A stretch of 64,000 bases of DNA from Chrysophaeum taylorii. Lineage: Eukaryota > Sar > Pelagophyceae > Pelagomonadales > Pelagomonadaceae. The stretch spans positions 246,699 through 310,698 of the forward strand of contig JAQMWT010000443.1 of assembly GCA_029834535.1 (NCBI GenBank). The letters are read 5' to 3'. Below the pieces are notes generated by a model that saw only the letters and a program-made list of their open reading frames with translations, was not told the DNA's origin and did no database searches. Positions 38,587 to 50,344 of the stretch are shown one piece after another. Position 1 is the stretch's first letter, and every line of letters starts with the position of its first letter. The translations under genes and the position numbers were made by a program.

Positions 38587-40835
38587 ATGCTATCGTTGCC
38601 TGTGAAGAAGAGTCTGACGAGCGACGAGGCCTTTGGGCTCGGGGCGGCGCTGTTGGCGTGGATCGAGCGGGACTTTGGCGAGGCCGAGGCGTCGCGGTTC
38701 CGCGCGCGGGCCGAGGGCCTCGACCAGAGCCGGCGCCTGGCTTTAAGCGTGATCGAGGAACAGGGCAAACTCGAGACGAGCGGGGAGGCGGTCGGTCGGC
38801 TGACGTCCCCCTCGGACAGCGAGGTGTCGGCGGAGGGTGATGCGAACGAGCGCGCGTTGCGCGCGGTGCGGCGGTATTGCGCAGAGGTGTTGAGCGCGCA
38901 GCGGCGCGTGCCGGACGCCGACACCTCGCTGCCGTTCGAATGCAGTTGGTCGGACGCGTGGCCGAAGAGAGCGGGATCGTCGAAGCGGCGCGCGACGGTG
39001 GTGGGGGCGCTACTCCGGCGCGCCAAGTCGCCCGAGAGCAGCGACGAGGCGGCGGCGGGGCGGTTGGGGTTCGAGCGCTCGGCGGCCCTATACGACTTGG
39101 CGTGCGTCGAGAGCGCCGCGGGCGCAGGTCTCGACCGGAGCTCGGAGCGGTGCATAAAGGCGGCGTGCCGGCACTTTTCGCGTGCCGCCGGACTTGTCGC
39201 GTATCTGCGGCGGTGCGCGCGCGACGCCGACGCCCGGAGCGCGTTTGGGATGTCGACGGAGGCGCCGCGCGACTTGGCGCCGGCCGCGCTCGAGCTGTGC
39301 GAGCAGCTGATGCTCGCGCAGGCCCAGGCGTGTTACTACGAGAAGGCGGTGGCCGACCGCGAGGCGGCCGACGGGTCGTCGTCGTCGTCGTCGCCGCCGC
39401 GCATGAACGCCGGGGTTTGCGCGAAGCTCGCGGCGCACGCCGCCGCGTGCTTCTGGCGCGCGAGGGCCGCGTTGCCGGCGCCGCCGTCGACGACGGTCGC
39501 GGTCGCGCGGTCGGGCGGCGACGACGACGACGCCGCGACGCCCGCGGCGGCGAAGGATTTCGTGACGGGCTCCGTGGTCCCCGCGGCGCCCGAGTTCGTG
39601 GACGCGCCCGCCACCAAAAAGGCCGAGGGAATCGATCCGTCGTGGGCGGTCCATTGCGAGTTCGAGGCGCGTCGCTTCGAGGCGGCGACGCGTCTGTGGT
39701 GCGCGCGGCACAAGGCCGACGAGGCCGCGCAGTCGGGCGAGGGGTACGGCCTCGAGCTCGCGTATCTCGCGACGTGCGTAGGCCATAGCGGCGCGGCGCT
39801 CAAGCTCGGGGCGTCGCCGGAGTCGCGCGTCTCGAAGGAGGCGCTCCGGAGCGCGAATTCGACGCGCGACGCGGCGATCGCGAAGTACGAGGCGCTCGAG
39901 CGCGACAACGACACAATATACCGCGAGCGCGTGCCCGACGAGAGCGAGCTCCCCAAGCTCAAGGGCGTCGCGCTCGCCAAGGCCGCGCCGCCCGAGCCCT
40001 GGCTCGTCGGGGCCTCGGGCCGCTCGGCGCGACGCGTCGTCGAGGCGGCCGCGCGCGCGCTCGACGCCGACAAGCCGCGAGCGAGCTGCGCGCGCGGCCT
40101 CGTGCCGCGGGCCGTCAAGTCGGCCGTCGTCGCGCACGCCGAGGCCGCGACGCGCGCCGCGCGCGCCGCCAACGACGCGGCCCGCGACGGCGACGACCTC
40201 GAGCGCGCCGCGCTCGCCTCGCTCGGCTTGCCTCGGGCGCTCGACGAGCTCGACGACTGCTCGGCCTTTCTCACGCACGGCGCGCTCCCCGAAGCGCTCG
40301 CCTCGCGCGCGCGCGAGCTCCCGGCGCTCCGCGCGGGCGACGCCTCCTCCGCCGCCGCCGCCGCCGCCCTCGACGGCGCGCACGCGCGGTTGAAGGCGGC
40401 GCGGCACGCGGCGTCCGAGGCGATCGAGGCGGCCAAGGCTCGGCTGGCCCGGAAAGGGACCACCACCGAGGGGACTGCCGAGGTCGAAGCGGAGCTCGAG
40501 GCTGGCGCGAAAACCGACGCGGCGCTCGAGGCGCGGCTCGAAGACGGAGAGGTCGCGGCCTCCTTGACCGCCCTCGACGACGCGCTAGACCGCGATTTCC
40601 GCAAGGCAAAAGAGCTCTCGGTCGAATCGTCAGAGTTTGGCGCCGACGTCGCCGCGGCCGCCGCCGCGTGTCGCGACGCCCTCGCCGCGCTCCGCCAGAA
40701 CGGCGACCAGCGCCAGCGCGCCGCGAGGGCCCTCGCCGCGGCGGCCGACAAGGAGCGCGCGGCGGCGCTCGAGCGCCTCGACGCGCTCGCCGACGCGGGC
40801 CTCCCGCTTCTCGCGCCCGACGAGCCCTACGACGA

Positions 40836-40866
<31 letters not shown>

Positions 40867-42375
40867 CCGAAAACGCCCTCCGACAACGCGCCGCCCATCC
40901 TCTCGCGCAAGCTCGACGCGGCCGCTCGTACGAGCTTTTGCGCGGACGCCTCGGGTGCGGTTCGCTTAGTTTTGGAAGACCGTTTCGCGACGCTGGTCGA
41001 GCCCGCCTCGCGAGCGGCGATCGCGGCCGCCGACGATCAACACGCGCTCGTCGAGCGCCTCGCCAACGCCCGCGCGGAATTTTCGGCCGCGGCGCGCCGC
41101 GATCCGGCGGCCCGGGCCGCGCGAGACGCGCTTTCCCGCGTGGCCGACGGCGCGCGCAACTTCGAAGACCTTTCCTTCAGCCTCGCCGAGGGCGCCTCCT
41201 TTTACGCCGAGCTCAAGCGCCGAGCCGACGCCCTCGACGACGCCCCCGCCGTCCGCGTCGCCAGGTCCTCCTCGAGCTACCTCGAGACCCCCTCGAGACA
41301 GTCCTCGAGTCTGCCGCCGCCAACGCAGGAAGCCTTCCGCGACGTCCCGCCGGACTACGCCGTCCAGGTCCCCCCGAAGCGCCGCGACCTCGACGCCCGG
41401 AGGCGCCAGGAACTCGAGGACGAAGCCTTGGCGCGACACCTCGCCGAGGCCGAGGGCTCTTTTGTGCCGACGACCATACCTCAGGCCGTCTACGCCGCCG
41501 AGGGTTCGTTTCCGACGGGCGTCTCGACGGCGCCCGTCTACGCCGAGCCCGTCGCCGGGACGGCCGTTTACCCGCTCGCCTCCGTCCCGCCGACCTACGG
41601 TCTCTCGCCGGCCTACGACGCCCCGCCACCCGCGCCTCCATACGTCCCCGCGCCCCCGTACGTCGCTCCGGCTTACCCGGACGTCGCTCCGGCTTACCCG
41701 GACGTCGCTCCGGCTTACCCGGACGCGCCCGCCGCGCCGGCTTACCCCGACGCGCGACCCTACGCGTTGGCCGACGCTCTCTCGCCGCGGCGCGAGCCAC
41801 CAGTGCGCGAGAAGCCGACGCCACCACCCCTCGCGGGCGAGGACCTCGTCGCCAAGATCCTCGGCGAGACCTCCTTCGGCCCGCCTCCCTCGCGGGACGA
41901 CGCGAAAAAACGCCAGACAGACGACGACCTCGCGCTCGCGCTCGAACTCGATCGCCAGGAGCGCGAAGCCGCCCGCCAGGGCCAGGCGGCGCCCCCGCCC
42001 AACTATGCCCCGAAACCGCCGGCCTACGACGAGCCCCCGAGCTACTCGGGCCTCGAGAAGAAAAAGGAGATTCACAATCCCCCCTCCTACTCGGCCCCAC
42101 CCAAGAAGACCTACCCGCCGACTTACGGCGGCGGCGGCGGCGGCCTCGATGGCTACAATTCGACCGCCACGACATCCTATACGCCACCAACCTACGGAGG
42201 CCGGCCGTCGGCCGCGTCTTCGTCAAGCGTCCGCGCGGACGATTCCCCGCCCCTTCCCTTCGCCCCGTTGTACGGCTCCGACGGTGCCGCGCGAGGTGGC
42301 CCGCCGAGCGCGTTCGCCGCCGCCCCTCCGCTGCGCGCCTCGTCCTCCGGGTACGTTGTTGTTTGCGATGATTGA
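38587..42375 (+). CDS. BRO1-domain protein, ALIX/Bro1-like (ESCRT-associated)
   Basis: The product has 1262 residues. The BRO1 domain (about 1-400) has KSLTSDEAFGLGAALLAWIE, RLGFERSAALYDLACVESAA, CIKAACRHFSRAAGLVAYLR and ELCEQLMLAQAQACYYEKAV. These are the helical-hairpin landmarks that in ALIX/Bro1 bind ESCRT-III CHMP4/Snf7. An Ala-rich coiled-coil arm (about 430-900) corresponds in position to the V domain. The C-terminus is Pro/Tyr-rich, with three tandem 21-bp units encoding VAPAYPD (41661-41723). Two UIM-like helices are visible (QELEDEALARHLAEAEG and DDDLALALELDRQEREA), suggesting ubiquitin binding. It likely acts in endosomal sorting or membrane repair (family knowledge). Confidence 0.82.
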
Positions 42376-42668
42376 TGACGAAAAAGCCCCGCAGGCCGCC
42401 ACCCGCCTTCGCTCCGCTCTCCTCTTCCTCCTCATCATCCCAGCGGAGACACGCGCCGTCCGATGGGCCTCCTCCCGCCTTTTTCTAGGGCCTTTGGAGT
42501 CGAGTCGAGTCTTGTCGAGTCTTGTCTTGTCTTGTCTTTCTTTTCTTGCCCCCGACTACAACAGGAGAGAGGAGATGAAGGAATGCTTCGAGAAGAGTAG
42601 CTAGAATCTGATCCCGGTACTTGTTGTTGTAATCCTGTGTTTGAGGTTCGGAAGGAAGGAAAAGAGGG

Positions 42669-45600
42669 ATGGTGTTGAATGGAGACGCGCAGGAAGGACC
42701 ACCACCAAGTATGAAGAAATCGTCGGTGCGCCGACAGCGGAGCGCCGTGCTGGTGGTACCAGCTTCGCCGACGAGCACGGTGGGGGACGAGGAGGTGGGC
42801 CAAAGGGGTCTGTTGAAGACGACGACGCGCTTGAGGTTGTTGGTCGTTCTCGTCGGCGTCGTCGCAGCCGGGGTGGTCGTGATCCCCATCCTCATCAGAT
42901 GGGCTCGGGTGGGCTTGTGGATCGCCTCGCTGGCAGGGTGTCACTTGATTTTCCGTTTCGTCGCGCCCGAAGTGTTGGGCATCGCGCTGAGCTTTGTCGT
43001 GACAAAGATCGCGCTGTTCGACGAAGTGGACATGGTCTTCACAGGAGTTCGGATCGTGCCGTGGATCGAGCTACACCACGCCCGGGAGAGCGAGGACGAC
43101 GAGCCCTTTCTCGCCAGGCCACGCGCGCGGTTCATCGACGCCGACGGGAACGAGGTCGAGGCGTCGTTCCGGTCGCTCAACTCGTTCTTCGGGTCTGGCC
43201 TCTGGCCCGTACCGGCGACGCTCCGCGAGCGTGTCCAGCACCTCGCGCGCGGTTTGCGGCACCAGCCGTCGCAGCACCCGCGCCATTACCCGCGGCAGTC
43301 GTCGCCGACCAGGGATTCGTCCTCCTCGTCGTTCAGCTCGGAGGCGACGCCCGATCCCTCGGTGAGAGATTCGGGGTGTCTCTTCCACGTCATGAGCCGG
43401 GCCGTGCCCCGGTGGCGCCAGATGGCTGAGCTGTCCCGGTTGTGCGTCGAGGTCCGCGTCAAGAAGTTTGTGATGGGGAACCCGCGCAATTCGTCCGACT
43501 GGTGCCGGGACCGCTTCTGCGTCGCGACCGATGTCGAGGTCGTCCTCTCGATGACCCTCGGCGACGTCGCGCAGCTCCCGTGCCTCACCAGGTACTGGTC
43601 CTGGCGCCCGCGCGACCAGCCCATCCGACCCGCGGACGACGGGGGCGGCCTGTCGTTCGGCGCGGTCCGCGACCCCCAGACCCATACGATGCGAAACCGC
43701 GTGATGCTCGGGGTCATCGATGTCGACAAGTTTTCGCTCTGCGACGCCGAGGTCGCGTGAGTCTTTCTTTTTTATTCGGCTCCACGTCGTGACGCGCGCA
43801 GGTTCGAGCAGTGCGAGGGCCGGCTCAACTGCGTCGCGCTGGGAACGGCACTCGCGCGCGGGGAAATCAAGGCGGCGGCGTGGAAGGGCCACAGGGCGGC
43901 GCGCGCGTGCTACTCGGGCAAGCTCAACCGCCTGCGCGTCGACGTGCTCGCGGCGCGCGACCTCGACAAGACGAGACAGCAACGGGGGTCGACCACCAAC
44001 GGTGCTGCTGCGAACACGTTCGTCCCCTCGACCTTCGCGCACGTTCGTGCCCGCATGCAGCAACGACGCTCGCGCACCGTCATCCGGAACGCCGATCCCG
44101 TCTTCGGGTACGAACCCGAGCCGATGGTGGCGACAGACCCGTCGACGGTCGTCCACATCGTCATCTTCGAGGAGGCGCGCTTTGGAGATACCGTGGTTGG
44201 CCAGTGGGCAACCACGCTCAAGCAACTCGTGCTCGAGCCGCACCTTGCCGACGGCGGGAAGGGCCTCGACGCGGCGGACGTCCTCGGAAACGAACGGGAG
44301 AACGACGAATACGGCAGCGGTCCGTACGTCGAGCGCAAGGGCTGGGTTCCGCTCAGGGACGTCAAGTGGCGCCCGTTCGACGTACCGCGGTTTCGCGCAC
44401 CCAACCGCGACTGCACGACGATCATGAACCGGTTGGAGCTCGACGGCGTCGACGCCGAGGTGTTCGACTCGTCGCTCGCCGACGCGCCCCCCCTCGGGTA
44501 TCCCGCGGCGCTCATCCGGATCCGATGGGAGCGGTCCGAGGACATCGCCGACGTCGACGAGTCCAAGACGCTCACCGCCCTCGAGCACATGAAACTCAAC
44601 ACGGCAGAAACAGCGTGCCGCATCGGGTGCGTCGACAACGTGCGCGCCATGCTCTCGACGTTTCCGTTCTTCTTTGACTGTCGCGGAGGCTTCAAGATCA
44701 CGGGCCGCGCGGTCGCGCACATTCGCGACTTATTTTTGGGCAACGAGGGCAGCCTCGAAAGGATGCGCCGCAAAAGACCGGACCTCAAGCTCACGAACGC
44801 CGACTGGCGGCTCGCGCGGCGCCAGGCGATCGTACTCTCGCGAATCGAGGTCGCGTTCCCGTCGTCTCCCGACGAGCACCGCCATCGCTACGGTTACGTT
44901 GCGACACCGCAGGACGGCAGCCTCGAGGTGCCCGTGGTCGAGGAGCGACGGGGCTTCCTCACGCTCGAGACGGCCACGACACGACTCGTACGAGGCCTCA
45001 TCGAGCGCGTCCTGGCCTCTGGCCGCGTCGGCGCGTCGCTCGGTCACATCGTCTCCGCCGTCTCGTACGGCGCCGTCATGGGCCTGACGACCAACGGCGG
45101 AACGCGGAGCTCCTCGACCGTCGACGCCGACGACGACAAAAAAATATCGACCTTCGAGCTGGCCAAGCGCACGTCTCGCGCCTCGAGGGTCCCCTTTGGC
45201 GCGTTGCGCGGGTACCGGAGCGACCGCCAGTTCGCCCTCCTCTTGGGGTTGTACCGCCACTCGTACAAGCGGATGGACGCGCGGAGCTACGAAGACCTCT
45301 CGAAACCCGTGCGCGCCGCCGGCATCCTCATGAAATCCTCCAAACAGCGGCACGGCCATCGCAATCGCAAGTGGAAACCGTATAGGTGCGTTCTCAGGGG
45401 CGCGACGCTCTTTTATTTCGAAATTGCCGGCGCGAAAGGACCCAAGAGCAACGTCCGCCGCGGCGAGGACAGGGCGATAGATCTTCATCGCGTCGTCGCC
45501 GACCTCACGGCGGACGAGCCGATCCCCAACGCCGACGGCGAAATCGTGGCGGTGCCCGCAGAACCCGTGATGGTGCGCCTCGAGCACAACCCGTCCGAGG

Positions 45601-46757
45601 ACCGAGACGAGATCGAGCTCGGCATCCGCCTCGACAACGGCGGCGTGCACAGTACCTTCCTCGCCGTCCCGCCGGAGGTCGCGTCGCTCGCTTCCGTTGG
45701 CGCGCTCCATCGCCAGACGCGCGCCGTTTTGACCCAAGAAGAAAACGACGACGACGACGGCGGCGGCGGCCCTTTGGTCGTCCCCGAGGCGGAGGCCGCC
45801 GTCGATTTCGAGCAAATCGAGGCCGTTGGCTGGGACAAGGACGCCTACGCCGCCGTCAGCCTCTGTCTCACGCGCTCGATCCGCGACTGGCGCGACGCGA
45901 TCGTCGCGGCCGTCTGGGACGAAAGGCTCAAAGCGAGGGAGGAGATTGGCCGCATCATTATCGAATACCACCGGAGCCAGCAGCGCTTCTTGGCGCACGA
46001 CGCGACCCCCGCGCCAATTAATAATGGCGACGAGAAGACCCCACACGGCGATGACGACGACGACGACGACGACGGTAAATGCCTCCGACGCGAGGCCAAG
46101 AAAGCAAAAAACGAGGAGGGCAAGGTGGAGGACGTGAAAGCGCCGGCGCACCCCGCCGCGCGCGACGTCGAAGCGCCCCCCCTTGAGAGCGTCGTCGTCG
46201 CCTCGACGGCGTGCTGCGCCCCCGCCCCAGTGCTCGCACAGCGCGACGACTTCCCCGTCAACGGAGCGTGGCACCTCGTCAAGCGTGGCCACCAGCTGGA
46301 TACGCTCCTCGAAGTCGAGGGCGTCAGCTTCGGCGCGCGCATGCTCCTCTCGGCCGCCACGGCGACCGTCTGGATCCACGTCGATTCCAATCGCCGCGCC
46401 CACATCCACATGCAGGACGGTTTTATGGCCCACCGCTTCATGGGACCCCTCGACCACGCCCTCGAAACCAGAAAGATATCCACCAATAAAAAATCACCCA
46501 TCGTCATCGACAAAGTGACCATGTCCCCCGACGGCAGGAGACTCAGACTCGAGCAGATTTCTCCGGTCACGCACACCATCTTCTACACTACCGAGTGGAC
46601 CTGCACGGCCAGAGACGTCCTCGAGCGCCGAACCAGATGGAGCCACGCGGACATCGAACGCCACGGCACCCTTTTCACGCGGGGCGGCGACTTCGACTGT
46701 TATGAACGCGCCCGCGGCGATCACGCCGTTCGCATCGAGCTTGCTGCTGCGTTATAG
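42669..46757 (+). CDS. Membrane-anchored C2 and PH domain protein, two exons
   Basis: The exons are 42669-43756 and 43802-46757, encoding 1347 residues. The 45-nt intron begins GTGAGT and ends GCGCAG; splicing joins a frame that otherwise ends at a stop within the intron. Two adjacent hydrophobic segments (about 57-125: LLVVLVGVVAAGVVVIPILI, VLGIALSFVVTKIAL) form a membrane hairpin or two helices. A C2-like beta sandwich starts at LRVDVLAARDLDK, with FVPSTFAHVRARM and IFEEARFGDTVVGQW. A PH domain follows much later (AGILMKSSKQRHGHRNRKWK, then YRCVLRGATLFYFEIAGAKG). Asp and Glu runs separate a last lipocalin-like or PH-like C-terminal domain. The layout resembles tether-type proteins at membrane contact sites (inference). 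Confidence 0.72.
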
Positions 46758-47934
46758 CGATTGGACCCGTTCCCCCGAGGGTTAAGGGAGAGAGAGCCCT
46801 GTACACCCGCTTGCGAACACACACTGGCCGTGGAGTCGAGTGGGCTGTCTTGTACATTATTATTATTATTATGGTTTGCAACTCCCGGGCTCAAATTTGA
46901 GCCAGAATGGATGAGCGCAAGGAAACAATTCAAAAAAACAAGCAAGCACCAAGAATACAAAGGATATGCGCGCAGAAGCGAAGACGGATATTTTGGAACA
47001 AAATGACCATCGTGCCCTTCACTACGAGGGCCATAAGAAGAGGTGTCCCCTTGTCAGTCACTACTCACCGGAGGAGGGGCAACTACCGGTACACCTAGAG
47101 GGCCTTGTCGTTAGCAATGCGCAGGCTAGAATGCCCGCCGAACTGGGGGTTGCGAGCGTGCCGTCAAGTCGCGCAAAGCGTATTCTACGCTCAAGTCGCC
47201 TTGACTTTTTACAACACGGTACCCTCATGTCTTTTCAGCACCTCGCCAGCGCTAGCTCTCCTCCTCCTCCTCCTCCTCCTCGTTAGATATTACCCGCCCT
47301 CGGGAGCAAAACAATCAGCAGCAGGATTTCGGTGATCGTATCGAGACGGGATTTCGCGAATGAATGGTGGCGACAATGAAGTCGATGCGCAGCCGCGGCC
47401 AAAAAATAATGGACCTAATAATTAAAGGAAGCTCTCGTAGGGTGCACCTGAGGCGATCAAGAAAAGAGCACATCGACGACGAGGCTTCGTAAGAAGCTTC
47501 CGTCAAACGACGAGGTCGTCGTCTTGAGTGCCACTTGGTGACGGATCTCTGGAAGTAGTTGTTTGCAACTAACTTTGGTGAATGTAGCAACGTCCTCCTT
47601 TACCTCATCTTTTCGATGATAGCGCATGACTGATCACGATTGGCCACGCGCAATGCTGCCCATGTTCAATCTGCAACTGTGACGCGCCTTTTGCGCACCC
47701 TTGGGCTGTCCGTGAAGGTACAAGTGACTCCGGGCGAGCCCGTATGACTTATGTACACTATGCCTGAAGTTAGCGTCCGCATTGCGAGTCCAATTTCGGC
47801 GCTCTACGTGCCGCTAGCGGTCCGAAGCGACTCAAGTCGGACCGCGGAGCGGCCCCGATACGCGATGGGACTGTTCCTAGTCCCCTCGCCACGCTTTTCG
47901 TGTGCCGAGTTCATCACCAGAGTCATGCATATAG
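46758..47934. other. 1.18-kb intergenic region; microsatellites and a 16-bp palindrome
   Basis: It contains an ATT run (46857-46873), a perfect 16-bp palindrome ggctcaaatttgagcc (46888-46903) and a CTC run (about 47259-47281). No credible gene is seen. From here rightward the gene density drops. Confidence 0.5.
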
Positions 47935-48540
47935 CTAGTCAGCGACGATATCCTCCTCCAGAGTCAACGCGGATAGAATTGACGCGTCGATCGCGCGATG
48001 GGAAGAGTGTCTGCGCTTGAGACGCGCAGCCTCTCTTTGTCGTTCGATTTTGGCGTGTTCGAACTCGGCGGTGCCCACGTCCTCGGAGCGATAGTCGAGT
48101 TTGTACTCGCGGGCGACGCGAGAGAACCGCATGAGCCGGAGAGGCGGAAGGTTTTTGGGGCCAATGCTGTCCAAGACGCGCTCACGTTGTCGGCGCGCCA
48201 TCTCACTTTCTGACATCCTCGACCCGATGAAGAAAATTGTCCGAGTCCCAGAAGCCTTGGTGCTGCTGGCCAATCTTGAGCGTCTGGAGAGCCAGAGACA
48301 GGAACGACTTGACGCCGCCGCGCTCAAATAGGAAGACCTTATCAAAGGGCGCTTGATTGTCGGACGTCGTAAACGTCGTGATCTGGCACGTTGGTCGCTA
48401 CTTGGCGAAGCTTGTCATGCTTGTCACCTGAGTTGCAAAACCCGTGGAGCCACGCGTTTCTTCCGTGGAGGCCATCAACAGTTGCAGGAGTGTCCAGAAC
48501 CGCTTCCAGTACATGCGCAGCCGACCTGTTATCGCCCTCT
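47935..48540 (-). pseudogene. Frameshifted gene relic of unknown family
   Basis: On the minus strand two adjacent frames carry coding-like protein. The right-hand part (about 48530-48210) includes MYWKRFWTLLQLLMASTEET, one internal TAG, then DNQAPFDKVFLFERGGVKSF and ALQTLKIGQQHQGFWDSDNF, and it ends in a stop. A shifted frame then gives MSESEMARRQRERVLDSIGP, KNLPPLRLMRFSRVAREYKL and a stop at 47935. The continuity of protein-like composition across a frame change plus a nonsense codon indicates a decayed gene. No family is recognised. Confidence 0.5.
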
Positions 48541-48594
48541 TCGGTTTCTGAGCAACACAACGCGAAAAAAAAAAACGCAGACCCTTACCCCTAT

Positions 48595-48695
48595 GTTTTA
48601 ATCCCTTACCCTTATAATTTCTCCCTTACCACTGAAGTTTTCTCCCTTACCACCATTTATGTCTCCCTTACCCTTTAATTTTACTCCTAACCACT
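48595..48695. repeat. Irregular CCCTTACC repeat tract
   Basis: The motif CCCTTACC recurs about five times at spacings of roughly 20-24 bp, separated by AT-rich strings (ctcccttaccactgaag, ctcccttaccaccattta). It resembles a degenerate minisatellite, or decayed telomere-like DNA (CCCTAA family). Neither reading is proven. Confidence 0.5.
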
Positions 48696-48834
48696 GAACT
48701 CTATGTTGTTGCGGCTTATGGTTTATGGTCGGATACTTACTTAATACTCTTGTACAACAAAGATCCGTTGATTAAGAAAACTCGTGGCCGCCGGGACGAG
48801 CCCACGACGTTTGCAAGGAGTTGATCAGGTCGCC

Positions 48835-49686
48835 ATGCCGAAAAAGGGAGCCCTCGACTTTTCGCCCCCGCCGTGTTGCGAGAAATCGCCGTGCGCCATG
48901 ATCGGGAGGAATTGCTGCAATTGCTTCACGTTCGTCAGAAAATATCGGAAACAGTTGATGTGGTCCCTGTTTGTGGTGCAGGTCATCGCGATCGTGCCAG
49001 CGTCGATCGCGATCGTGGGCCAAGCACGTGATCGGCAACTGATGATCGGTGGGTGGGCGGCCTTGAACGTCGACGGGAAGAATGGCGGCGACAGCTTCGA
49101 CGTTTACGTTGGATTTAACGGGTTTTACGTCAAGGGCGGGGAGGAGGGAAACGATTTCTTGACGTGGAACGACATCAAGGACAGGGTCGATCCCTCGGAG
49201 AAGGACGATGTCAATTCGTGCAAGCACGCGGCTCGCGACGAGTTGTCTACTGCCGTCCTTGGCCTGGTAACGATCTTGCCGTCGCTCGGGACGATCGTCA
49301 CGCGCGCTTTTGCCGAATACGATACGGGCTGCAACAAGTTCGCCGGAATGATGTCCGGCTTTATGGGGGGCCTCTCGACGCTGAGCTCCATGTCGACATT
49401 CATCGACCAGTGTTACGACGAGCTCCCAACCACCTTTGTCAACGGCAACGGGACCACCATCGGCAAGGGAAACAAGCGCCACGGCCCGGGCCTCATCAGC
49501 GAGGGTTTTGTCGTCGCGATCTGCTTTATTTGCGGTTTCGCCCACGTCCTGTTGCCCATACCCAAGGATGTTCATGCATCAGACGACGACGACGAGAAAC
49601 ACCGCGTCGACAACAAGCTCGCGCCAGCCCCACAAGTCGCCGATCAGGACCAGGAAGGATTTCTCGGTGATGACGACAATCTCTGA
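48835..49686 (+). CDS. Four-transmembrane (tetraspan-like) protein
   Basis: The product has 283 residues. A Cys-rich N-terminus (PPPCCEKSPCAMIGRNCCNC) precedes membrane segment 1 (LMWSLFVVQVIAIVPASIAI). A roughly 90-residue loop then contains GGDSFDVYVGFNGFYVKGGE. Further hydrophobic segments lie at LSTAVLGLVTILPSLGTIV, FAGMMSGFMGGLSTLSSMS and ISEGFVVAICFICGFAHVLL, followed by an acidic tail. The topology (large first loop, four segments) resembles claudin/PMP22-type proteins, but no signature motif confirms it. The juxtamembrane cysteines may be palmitoylated (inference). The start is the ATG at 48835. Confidence 0.65.
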   Translation: MPKKGALDFSPPPCCEKSPCAMIGRNCCNCFTFVRKYRKQLMWSLFVVQVIAIVPASIAIVGQARDRQLMIGGWAALNVDGKNGGDSFDVYVGFNGFYVKGGEEGNDFLTWNDIKDRVDPSEKDDVNSCKHAARDELSTAVLGLVTILPSLGTIVTRAFAEYDTGCNKFAGMMSGFMGGLSTLSSMSTFIDQCYDELPTTFVNGNGTTIGKGNKRHGPGLISEGFVVAICFICGFAHVLLPIPKDVHASDDDDEKHRVDNKLAPAPQVADQDQEGFLGDDDNL

Positions 49687-50344
49687 TAGGGTCGGATATG
49701 AAACACGTGGATTTAAAGGACCCTGAAATGCACCCCGATCCATCTGGGAGTCGAACGAAATCGGTAAGGGATAATTCGTCGTGGGCTTGCGTATTATGGC
49801 TCGCGTGTAGGTCGGGGTAGTCATGTGCAGCTATGAGAGTGAGCTAAGAGGTGTGGTATGACATCCACCGTTCATGGGATTGATTCCATGCGACGTCGTT
49901 TGCGTCGAACTTGGACCAATTGGACACGCGAAACAGGTCCGTTGGACATTCGCTGCCCACCGGCGGCACCGCGTCGTCAATTATTAGCATCGAGATTCTC
50001 ACATCCGGCCATTTATGAACCCGCGGGTCCTTGTTTCCATCCTCTCTAGCGATCCTACGTCGTCCTATTCATCGTATTCGTTGTCCTCCGACTCAAAGCG
50101 CCAGGAGGCGTACTTGGTACCATTGAAGAAAGCTGGTCGATCCACCTCGAGCCATCCATCCAGCGAAGCCGTCATCGTTCTTTACAAATACCGAGCCCGG
50201 CCCCATCTTTCGGCGTTCTTCGCTAGAGAATTCTCCATCCAGATCGTCTCAATGACGCCAAGGCGCCTGGGTGGCAGCCAACGCTCTGAGCACCTCAACC
50301 CATGTACCAACCAACGCAACATTGATCGTCCGAAGTTGTGTCAC
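49687..50344. other. Intergenic region, nothing recognised
   Basis: There are short ORFs only, with no motif, no repeats of note and no RNA gene that I can support. It borders the relic zone that begins at about 50.34 kb. Confidence 0.35.

Noticed and set aside
46966-47286. A 106-codon frame ending in poly-Pro
   Set aside because: The poly-Pro comes from a CTC microsatellite; there is no domain and no conserved start context.
49687-50344. Search for a small RNA gene or an extra exon downstream of the four-TM gene
   Set aside because: No structure, box motif or coding bias could be supported.
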